A DNA stretch of 64,000 nt from SAR116 cluster bacterium AG-335-B03 (GTDB lineage: Bacteria > Pseudomonadota > Alphaproteobacteria > Puniceispirillales > Marisalimonadaceae): positions 1 to 64,000 of the forward strand of contig QBZG01000003.1 of NCBI GenBank assembly GCA_003282435.1, read 5' to 3'. This document shows positions 57,724 through 64,000 of this stretch, in pieces (position 1 is the stretch's first letter; the number at the start of each line of letters is the position of its first letter). Position numbers and translations under genes: made by a program. The notes beneath the pieces were generated by a model, which was given only the letters and a program-made list of their open reading frames with translations, made no database searches and was not told the origin of the DNA.

Positions 57724-58911
57724 TTAATTAAAATTAATATTTATATTTGGTTCTAATGCTTTACTTAAGGTTGCATGAAGGTAACAAGTCTTCTCTGACA
57801 TATCTATTAACTTTTCATTATGTTCGTCACTAGCTGTGCCGTTCATGAATAAATGAGTATCTAATGGAAGCATTTGAATTGACCCGTCAGAATTTTCTTT
57901 GAATGTTGCATATTGAGACATCCTTAATCCTTCTATTTCAAACTTTTGATGGTGGATGTATCTATGTGTTTGTGTTAAAAAACAAAAGGAAATAGCGGCT
58001 CCCATAGTGTTTACAGGAGAAGGAGCAATTATACCATTAATATCCATACTTATTACAAAATGTGTCATACCTGGTAAACCTAAAACTGTATCAACTTCTA
58101 TTAGATCATCTGAAGATTTTGTAGTACTTTGTCCAATTATAGTTCTAATTATTTTATTAAAATTACTATTCTCGGAGACATTATTAGAAGTTTCAGAAAT
58201 ATTATATCCATCCACAGGCTCCACTTTTCCACTTGATACTTCGCCAGTTTTAACAATAATTCTATTGCTAAAAAAATTATTTTCGCTCGGTGAAGGTTGT
58301 TTTTGATAATAATTGTATGGATCTTCATGATCATCCAATGAACTCTCGTTTAAATTTGAAAGATTTTTCCTCCTACCATTGGCAATTAATGAAAATGTAT
58401 TTTTGAGAGGTGTCCTTAAGGCTGCCAAAACTGGGGATAGTTGAGAACATTTTTTCACCAAGCTCTCAATTTTAGTTTTATCTTCTGAAGTTTTAATGTT
58501 TAAATTTATTTCAGTTGGTTCAGCATGCCCTTCTCCATCACCCTTAACAAAAGAACCAGTTAAATAATAAGAATTTTTAACTTCGCATTTAATTTCATCA
58601 ATAGATAAATTTTCTTTAGATGCAGTTTTTAAAATTCTACCAACAATATCCCCATGTATAGAAGCGTTAAAAAATCCAAGAGGAAATGGTGCGAGATCAG
58701 TTCCATTTAAGTGTTTTCCTTCATCAGAAGTCAATCTCCAAGAATGGGAATTTAAATCACCTTCGTAACCGATAGTTTCTTTTTGTAAAAGAGCCATTTG
58801 ACGGGTATGAGAAACGAAGGTTTTATTTAAATCATCAGAATTAGTTGTAGTGCCTTTATTAATTAAGAAACCTAAAGGGTAACCATCTTTACTTATATCT
58901 TCGTATTTCAT
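57724..58911 (-). CDS. tandem OsmC-domain protein
   Basis: About 395 residues from ATG at 58911, which suits the AAGGAG spacing better than the ATG at 58914. I read two OsmC-like domains. Domain 1 (about 35-178) shows DLAPFPLGFFNASIHGDIVGR and a single conserved Cys in KKCSQLSPVLAALRTP (156). Domain 2 (about 275-390) shows NTMGAAISFCFLTQTHRYI (Cys311) and EKTCYLHATLSKALEP (Cys377), the OsmC redox pair. OsmC proteins reduce organic hydroperoxides. Only domain 2 keeps both cysteines. A low-complexity linker rich in Ser and Asn joins them. Ten bases downstream of the IlvD-type gene. Confidence 0.68.
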   Translation of the reverse strand: MKYEDISKDGYPLGFLINKGTTTNSDDLNKTFVSHTRQMALLQKETIGYEGDLNSHSWRLTSDEGKHLNGTDLAPFPLGFFNASIHGDIVGRILKTASKENLSIDEIKCEVKNSYYLTGSFVKGDGEGHAEPTEINLNIKTSEDKTKIESLVKKCSQLSPVLAALRTPLKNTFSLIANGRRKNLSNLNESSLDDHEDPYNYYQKQPSPSENNFFSNRIIVKTGEVSSGKVEPVDGYNISETSNNVSENSNFNKIIRTIIGQSTTKSSDDLIEVDTVLGLPGMTHFVISMDINGIIAPSPVNTMGAAISFCFLTQTHRYIHHQKFEIEGLRMSQYATFKENSDGSIQMLPLDTHLFMNGTASDEHNEKLIDMSEKTCYLHATLSKALEPNININFN

Positions 58912-58924
58912 CATAACTCCTTGT

Positions 58925-60610
58925 TTATATTAGAAAATCAAAGTCTACACCCCTATCTGCTTGAGTGACGTGTTCCATATAAATTTTATTATAACCTCTT
59001 CTGCGAATACTTAGTTCTTTTCGTTTAAGAAGTCTTTCTGCAATTTCTTCTTCTGAAATCATTAAATCAATTTTTCTTTTTGGCACATCAAGTTTTATTA
59101 GATCTCCATTTTCTACGATAGCTAGAGGACCATTTTCATAAGACTCAGGAGTTACATGAAGAATAATGGTACCTGATGCAGTACCACTCATTCTACCATC
59201 AGAAATCCTAACCATATCTTTTACACCCTGCTTTGCTAATTTTTTGGGTATTGGTATTAAGCCTGCCTCAGGCATACCTGGCCCACCTTTGGGACCAATA
59301 CTTTTTAGAACTAGTACATCATCTTTTGTAACATCTAAATCATCTCTGTCTATCCTATTAGCTAGATCTTCTAGTCCTTCAAATACAACAGCTCTGCCCT
59401 CATGAATTAATAAACTTTCAGTTGCTGCAGATTGTTTAATTATAGCAGAGTTAGGTGCCAAAGTACCCTTTAACACGGCTATACTTCCAGCATTAAATAC
59501 TGGATTACTTTTGTCAGTTATTATATTTTGTGTCCATTTTGCAGAATTTTTAATCTCTTCTCCAAGAGTAGTGCCGTTAACACTTTTAGCGTCTAAATAC
59601 AGGAAATCTTTTAATTCATAGAATATTCTCTGAGATCCACCTGCTTTGTAAAGATCTTCCATATAACCAGTTCCAGATGGCTTTAAATCTACAATCATTG
59701 GCAAATTTTTTGTTATTTCATCAAATTTAATTAAATCTATAGTAATACCTAATCTTCCAGCCATAGCTGTTAAGTGAACTAAACCATTAGTGGAGCCACC
59801 AATAGAGGATAAAACTATTAAAGCATTTAAAAAATTTTTTTCTGATAGATAATCTGAAGGTTTTAAATTTTCCATTGCAATTTTAACAGCAGTTTTACCG
59901 GTGCTTTCTGCAATCCTTTTTCTATCTGCTGAAACAGCTGGGGCACATGCACTATTAGGGATCATTAATCCTAGGGCTTCAGTCGTTATAGCCATAGTAC
60001 TTGCTGTACCCATCACACCACATGTACCTACAGAAGGAACTAATTGATTATTAACTTCTTCAATATCTTCATCATTAAGTTCTTCTGCACGGTAGCTTGC
60101 CCAAAATCTTCTACAATCGGTACAAGCTCCTACTCGCTCACCTCTAAATGAGCCTGTAAGCATCGGACCTGTAACTAGCTGTATTAAAGGAATATCAGCA
60201 CTTAATCCTCCCATTATTTGTGCTGGTACAGTTTTGTCACAACCTCCTATAAGAACACAAGCATCCATTGGTTGGGCTCTTAACATTTCCTCAGTATCTA
60301 TTGACATTAAATTTCTTAAATACATTGAAGTTGGATTTGCGAAAGATTCATGGATAGTTATAGTTGGAAATTCTAATGGAATAGCTCCGTTAGATAAAAT
60401 TCCTGTTTTAACACTCTTAATTAAATCTGGAACGTTACCGTGGCAGGGATTATAATCACTAAAAGTATTTGTTATTCCAATGATTTTTTTATCTAACATT
60501 TCGTCAGAGTAACCAAGACCTTTTATAAATGCTTTTCTCAAAAAGATAGAAAATCCTTTGTCACCATAATTGGTAAGGTTTTTTTTCATTCCATCTTCTT
60601 GATTTGTCAT
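58925..60610 (-). CDS. IlvD/Edd family dehydratase (sugar-acid dehydratase-like)
   Basis: A 561-residue iron-sulfur dehydratase. The three cluster cysteines are visible: Cys56 in DYNPCHGNVP, Cys124 in GGCDKTVPAQ and Cys197 in GTCGVMGTASTMA. The C-terminal GRMSGTASGTIILHVTPE and RRGYNKIYMEHVTQADRGVDFDFL are family segments. IlvD/Edd enzymes dehydrate dihydroxy acids or aldonic acids. The context, with a lactonase-type amidohydrolase and an SDR, and the C-terminal tail favour a sugar-acid dehydratase over biosynthetic IlvD. GAGG stands 7 bases before the ATG; the SDR stop is two bases upstream. Confidence 0.88.
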   Translation of the reverse strand: MTNQEDGMKKNLTNYGDKGFSIFLRKAFIKGLGYSDEMLDKKIIGITNTFSDYNPCHGNVPDLIKSVKTGILSNGAIPLEFPTITIHESFANPTSMYLRNLMSIDTEEMLRAQPMDACVLIGGCDKTVPAQIMGGLSADIPLIQLVTGPMLTGSFRGERVGACTDCRRFWASYRAEELNDEDIEEVNNQLVPSVGTCGVMGTASTMAITTEALGLMIPNSACAPAVSADRKRIAESTGKTAVKIAMENLKPSDYLSEKNFLNALIVLSSIGGSTNGLVHLTAMAGRLGITIDLIKFDEITKNLPMIVDLKPSGTGYMEDLYKAGGSQRIFYELKDFLYLDAKSVNGTTLGEEIKNSAKWTQNIITDKSNPVFNAGSIAVLKGTLAPNSAIIKQSAATESLLIHEGRAVVFEGLEDLANRIDRDDLDVTKDDVLVLKSIGPKGGPGMPEAGLIPIPKKLAKQGVKDMVRISDGRMSGTASGTIILHVTPESYENGPLAIVENGDLIKLDVPKRKIDLMISEEEIAERLLKRKELSIRRRGYNKIYMEHVTQADRGVDFDFLI

Positions 60611-60612
60611 AT

Positions 60613-61359
60613 TTAACCTCTTCCAACAAAAGGCATGTTAGTAGCCATAATGGTCATATTAAGTATATTAGTACCTAAAGGTAAAGATGCAATGTAAGCA
60701 ATAGCTTTTCCACAATCTGCGGCTTCAAACACTGGTTCAATCATATTTTGACCATTCGCTTGTGGAACTCCTGTTTTAAACCGTGAGCCAATGGCAGTGT
60801 CTGCATTACCAATATCTAATTGTGAACAAGAAATATTAAAATTTCTTCCATCAAGAGCAATTGATTTAGTTAGACCATTTATAGCATGTTTGGTTGCGGT
60901 ATAAGCAATAGTGTCAGGTCGTGGAGAATGAGCAGAAACAGATCCATTATTAATGATTCTACCTCCCTGAGGTTTTTGTGTTTTCATTAATTTTATAGCT
61001 TGTTGTGCACATAGAAAAGAACCTGTTAAATTAACATCAACTGTTTTTCTCCAATCATTTTCGCTAAGATCTTCTATGGGTACTCTAGGTGCGCCCATGC
61101 CCGCATTGTTGAATAACAAATCAATTCGACCATTTCTTTCTTTAATTTTTTCAAAAAGCGATTTAACTTCGTCGCTTTTAGTTATATCAACTGTAACTGG
61201 TACAATATCAAAGTTCTTATTTGTTCTTAAAGAAGATGTTTCTTTTAATTCTTTTTCTCTCCTACCTATTACATACACCTCAAAATCAATTCTGTTTAAT
61301 TCAATAGCAGCAGCTCTACCTATTCCGGTTCCGCCGCCTGTAACCAAAGCAATTTTCAT
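60613..61359 (-). CDS. short-chain dehydrogenase/reductase
   Basis: A 248-residue classical SDR. The cofactor motif is VTGGGTGIGRAAA (residues 6-18), with GRREK after the second strand. NNAG is at 84-87, and the catalytic residues are Ser140, Tyr153 and Lys157 in NGSVSAHSPRPDTIAYTATK. The operon context suggests oxidation of a sugar or of a 2-keto-3-deoxy sugar acid. It lies two bases before the dehydratase gene and 13 bases after the amidohydrolase gene, with no strong ribosome site of its own. Confidence 0.87.
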   Translation of the reverse strand: MKIALVTGGGTGIGRAAAIELNRIDFEVYVIGRREKELKETSSLRTNKNFDIVPVTVDITKSDEVKSLFEKIKERNGRIDLLFNNAGMGAPRVPIEDLSENDWRKTVDVNLTGSFLCAQQAIKLMKTQKPQGGRIINNGSVSAHSPRPDTIAYTATKHAINGLTKSIALDGRNFNISCSQLDIGNADTAIGSRFKTGVPQANGQNMIEPVFEAADCGKAIAYIASLPLGTNILNMTIMATNMPFVGRG

Positions 61360-61372
61360 ATCAACAAACTTT

Positions 61373-62251
61373 CTAAAATGAATAAAATTTTTCAGGGTTT
61401 GTTACTAATATTTTTTTTCTCATCTCTTCGTCAGTTATCCATTCACCAAAAGCATTAACTAAGTCTCCATCATTTGGATTCACTTCGTATTTATTAGGAT
61501 GAGGCCAATCAGTTCCCCACATGATATTTTCAGGGTTTGCTTCGACAAGAGCTCGTGCCATAGGCATAACATCATCATAAGGAGGTAAGTCAGTTTTGCT
61601 AACTCTATTAGCGCCTGAAATTTTAATCCAAGTATTACCATCTTTGACAAGGTTTAATAAAGTTTTGAAACCCTCCGATTCAATGCCATTCGCTGCAGGT
61701 TGATAAGCAAAATGCGCTATTGATACAGGAATAGTTGATTTTTTAAATATTGGAGCCAAATCAACTATATCTTTACCAGGAAATAAATATTCCATATGCC
61801 AACCAAGACCTCTAATTCTAGCTTCAAGTTCTGGAATTTGATCCAATCCTATTGGCATCCCACCAATGTTATCCATATTTAGTCTTACACCAGTTATTCC
61901 TTGATCATTTAATTCTTCTAAGAATTTATCGGTAACATCCATTGTTATGGCACATACACCTTTTGCTCTTCCAGGTATCTCATCATTCATTGATTTTATG
62001 CCTTTTAAAATTGCAGAATTGTCAACACCATATGGTGAAGGTTGTGTGTAAACTACCCTACTAACACCTAATTGTTTATGAAGATATTTCAAATCATTCA
62101 AAGTAGAATCGGGTGGATTATATCCGCGTCCCTCAAATAAAGGGTACTCTTTTTCAAATATATGTACATGAGTATCTATAGATCCATTGGGAAGTACTAT
62201 ATCAGGAACATTTGGATTTCTATCTGGTGCTATACAATCTCTAATAGTCAT
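61373..62251 (-). CDS. COG3618-type amidohydrolase (lactonase / pyrone-dicarboxylate hydrolase-like)
   Basis: A 292-residue TIM-barrel amidohydrolase. The HXH motif is SIDTHVHIFEK (His28, His30). YTQPSPYGVDN, HFAYQPAAN and the terminal ligand in WGTDWPHPNKYEVNP follow. The pattern is close to LigI (2-pyrone-4,6-dicarboxylate hydrolase), and the same family includes L-fucono- and L-rhamnono-lactonases. It is the first gene of a five-gene operon with SDR, IlvD/Edd, OsmC and alpha/beta hydrolase. A sugar-lactonase role is my inference from these partners. Confidence 0.82.
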   Translation of the reverse strand: MTIRDCIAPDRNPNVPDIVLPNGSIDTHVHIFEKEYPLFEGRGYNPPDSTLNDLKYLHKQLGVSRVVYTQPSPYGVDNSAILKGIKSMNDEIPGRAKGVCAITMDVTDKFLEELNDQGITGVRLNMDNIGGMPIGLDQIPELEARIRGLGWHMEYLFPGKDIVDLAPIFKKSTIPVSIAHFAYQPAANGIESEGFKTLLNLVKDGNTWIKISGANRVSKTDLPPYDDVMPMARALVEANPENIMWGTDWPHPNKYEVNPNDGDLVNAFGEWITDEEMRKKILVTNPEKFYSF

Positions 62252-62300
62252 TTTAACCTCAAAAATAGTAAATAATATCTAAAGATAAATGATTAGAAAT

Positions 62301-62418
62301 AAAACTTTAAATGATAAAAACAAATAATTTAAATCAGAAAAATTGATAAAAAGGTTTAATAAATTATGTAAATCATATTTCCTGATTTAAATTATTGATT
62401 AAAATCATTTAAGTTTTT
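62301..62418. promoter_or_regulatory. long inverted repeat in the divergent promoter
   Basis: The 215-base gap between the minus-strand operon and the TauE gene holds a perfect 15-base inverted repeat: AATAATTTAAATCAG (62323-62337) and CTGATTTAAATTATT (62382-62396). The similarity extends outward, so that about 36 bases on each side match with a few indels (outer parts AACTTTAAATGAT and ATCATTTAAGTT). The two arms are 44 bases apart. This looks like a pair of operator sites for a regulator acting on both directions. No regulator gene is in the window. Confidence 0.55.
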
Positions 62419-62466
62419 TTATTATATATTTTAAAATTTTTTCATTAATTTTTGGGGAATTCTTAA

Positions 62467-63246
62467 GTGATCAATAATTTTTTATTAGAAATATATGAAT
62501 TACTTCCTAGTTTTACCCCTATTCAGTTTATCCTTACTGTGATGGTAGCTTTACTTGGTGGTTTAATAAGAGGATATACTGGTTTTGCAGGAGCCCTTTT
62601 GCTTTTACCGGGTTTTGTTTTAATTATGGGACCTTTACCTGCATTAAATGTAGTAGTTATATCTGGAATGATCGGACAATTACTTATACTTCCAAATGCA
62701 ATTAAAAATGCCCAAAAAAAAATAGTTTCACTTTATGGTTTAGGTATTTTTATAGGTGTATATGTTGGTTTATACTTTCTTTTCAAAAGAGAAATTCCCG
62801 ACATTACTTTTTTTATGGGAATTTTTATAATTGTTGCAACTATTATTCTTATTGCTGGCTGGAAGTATAAAGGAAAAATTAATTCTTTAACGTCTGTTTC
62901 TTTTGGAAGTGGAATTGGTTTTTTTGCTGGATTTTTTGGTGTTCCAACGGGGCCGTTGACAGGATTATTCTTTTTATCTCAAAATGAAAGTATCAAAATA
63001 ATTCAAGCAAATATACAATGTACTGTAATTTTAACTGTGGCGGCATTTTTTTCTTATTTTTTTTTTATAAATGGTTATGAAGAAGATTATTTGGTTTTGG
63101 GTTTGTTAATGTCTTTACCTTTAGCGGTTGGTTTAAAGACAGGACAGTTATTATTCAAAATTTTGCCTGAAAAGATTTTTAGACCAGTTACATATAGTTG
63201 CTTAATAATTCTTGGAGCGACTTTGTCATTCAATGCTTATAAGTAG
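62467..63246 (+). CDS. TauE/SafE family anion exporter
   Basis: A 259-residue membrane protein starting at GTG with GGGGA about 10 bases upstream. About seven to eight hydrophobic segments span the length. The family signature GGLIRGYTGFAGALLLLPGFVLIMGPLPALNVV is at the N-terminus. The second half repeats it as FGSGIGFFAGFFGVPTGPLTGLFF. TauE/SafE proteins move sulfite, sulfoacetate or other small anions. Substrate unknown here. It is followed by a VOC gene 20 bases later. Confidence 0.88.
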   Translation: MINNFLLEIYELLPSFTPIQFILTVMVALLGGLIRGYTGFAGALLLLPGFVLIMGPLPALNVVVISGMIGQLLILPNAIKNAQKKIVSLYGLGIFIGVYVGLYFLFKREIPDITFFMGIFIIVATIILIAGWKYKGKINSLTSVSFGSGIGFFAGFFGVPTGPLTGLFFLSQNESIKIIQANIQCTVILTVAAFFSYFFFINGYEEDYLVLGLLMSLPLAVGLKTGQLLFKILPEKIFRPVTYSCLIILGATLSFNAYK

Positions 63247-63266
63247 CTTTATTTAGGGAGTATAAT

Positions 63267-63683
63267 TTGAAACAGAAAATAGGTGTGGAAAATATAGATC
63301 ACGTTGGAATAGTAGTTCCAAATATAGAACAAGCTATTAGACATTATGAAAAAAATTTTAATGTTGAATGCGGTGTAATTAAAGTATCAAAAAAACAAAA
63401 AGTAAAAATCAGTTTGTTAAAATTTAAAAATATTAAATTAGAGTTGATAGAGCCTTTGGATCATGAAAGTCCTGTTAATAGTTTTTTGTCAAAAAACCCT
63501 CTCGGTGGACTTCATCATTTGGGACTTGAAGTGAATAATATTGATGAAACATATGACATTGCTCAAAATTTAGAATTAAACCCAATAGGAAAGCCATCAG
63601 AGGGATATCATGGAAAATTATTATTTTTTTTACATCCAAAAAAAATGATGAATACCCTAATAGAGATTATTTCAAAACATTAA
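63267..63683 (+). CDS. VOC protein, methylmalonyl-CoA epimerase-like
   Basis: A 138-residue vicinal-oxygen-chelate protein starting at TTG, with GGGAG 8 bases upstream. It opens VENIDHVGIVVPNIEQAIRHYEKNF (metal His in DHVG). It continues with KLELIEPLDHESPVN, GGLHHLGLEVNNIDETYD and a closing TLIEI, the pattern of methylmalonyl-CoA epimerase. The neighbouring enoyl-CoA hydratase gene, 13 bases downstream, makes a CoA-ester substrate plausible. It could also be a generic lyase of this superfamily. Confidence 0.78.
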   Translation: MKQKIGVENIDHVGIVVPNIEQAIRHYEKNFNVECGVIKVSKKQKVKISLLKFKNIKLELIEPLDHESPVNSFLSKNPLGGLHHLGLEVNNIDETYDIAQNLELNPIGKPSEGYHGKLLFFLHPKKMMNTLIEIISKH

Positions 63684-63696
63684 AAAGGAGAATAAA

Positions 63697-64000
63697 ATGA
63701 AAACTGACTACAATGAAATAATAGTTGAAAGAAAAGAAAATGCTGTTTGGATAACTATCAATCGACCTGAGGTTAGAAATGCATTCAGAGAACAAACTTT
63801 AGACGAAATGCGTGAAGCAGTTCTTGAAACAAGAAATGATACTACAATTACATGTATTGTATTTTCAGGTGCCGGAAAAGAAGCTTTTTCGGCTGGTGGC
63901 GATTTTTATGCAATGAAAAGATTAAACTGGTCTAATGCAGCTCATTGGAATGATAGAATGCTTGGATTAGCAATGGCAATTAGAGGAGTTCCTATACCTG
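63697..64000 (+). CDS. enoyl-CoA hydratase/isomerase family protein (partial)
   Basis: ATG at 63697 follows AAAGGAG (63684-63690) by six bases. The frame is open to the right window edge, about 101 codons. The protein starts MKTDYNEIIVERKENAVWIT and has the crotonase signature INRPEVRNAFREQTLDEM, then SGAGKEAFSAGGDFYAMKR, the oxyanion-hole segment AGGDF. The C-terminal half, with the catalytic glutamates, lies outside the window. It is the third gene after tauE and likely acts on the same CoA-ester pathway as the VOC protein. Confidence 0.9.
   Translation, partial: MKTDYNEIIVERKENAVWITINRPEVRNAFREQTLDEMREAVLETRNDTTITCIVFSGAGKEAFSAGGDFYAMKRLNWSNAAHWNDRMLGLAMAIRGVPIP

Noticed and set aside
58925-60610. 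Biosynthetic dihydroxy-acid dehydratase ilvD
   Set aside because: Operon partners are catabolic (lactonase-type amidohydrolase and SDR) and there are no branched-chain biosynthesis genes nearby; the sugar-acid group fits better.

Overview
The window looks like a chromosomal segment of an AT-rich (by eye about 30% G+C), compact-genome alphaproteobacterium, probably a marine, streamlined lineage. The class is inferred from gene order and content: an fused ispDF, ntrB-ntrC-ntrY-ntrX-trkA, pdhA-pdhB(lipoyl)-pdhC-lpd-lipA-ratA, recG divergent from sdhE-mfd, and rlpA-dacA-tmk-holB-metG-tatD-MBL. I cannot place it more exactly from sequence reading alone. Intergenic gaps are mostly under 100 bases, many genes overlap, and TTG starts are frequent.

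Layout. 1-15.6 kb is a housekeeping block: ppiD (cut by the window edge), tpiA, secG, pyrG, kdsA, eno, a ftsB-like gene, the pyruvate dehydrogenase operon with lipA, ratA, then pncC, pgpA and ispDF on the minus strand. 15.7-28.6 kb holds the two NtrB/C and NtrY/X two-component systems, trkA, a class IV aminotransferase, hflX, an inositol-monophosphatase-like gene, an SDR, mazG and a DUF502 membrane protein. 28.6-36.6 kb has recG, sdhE, mfd, a small lipoprotein, a glyoxalase-like gene and a D-threonine-aldolase-like gene.

36.6-41.8 kb is a visibly GC-richer island with different codon use. It carries an RND/MMPL exporter, a LolA-like periplasmic protein, an outer-membrane beta-barrel and a small membrane protein, and ends beside the 3' end of a tRNA-Ser(UGA) gene. 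42-50 kb returns to conserved core: mltB, rlpA, dacA, tmk, holB, metG, tatD and a PhnP-like MBL hydrolase.

50.2-64 kb is an accessory catabolic region. It contains two paralogous ACMSD-type amidohydrolases around a luciferase-like monooxygenase, a Gfo/Idh/MocA oxidoreductase, a cyclase-family hydrolase and a TRAP-type binding protein with no signal peptide. A five-gene minus-strand operon follows (COG3618 amidohydrolase, SDR, IlvD/Edd dehydratase, tandem OsmC protein, alpha/beta hydrolase), divergent from a TauE exporter, a VOC protein and an enoyl-CoA hydratase. The operon's composition fits a non-phosphorylative sugar-acid pathway; this is inference. Its divergent promoter carries a long inverted repeat whose half is echoed at the 52.5-kb divergent promoter, suggesting one regulator for both parts.

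Other main oddities: an NtrC whose AAA+ domain has lost both the GAFTGA loop and the Walker B acidic pair, an NtrX without GAFTGA, and no hfq at its usual place before hflX.
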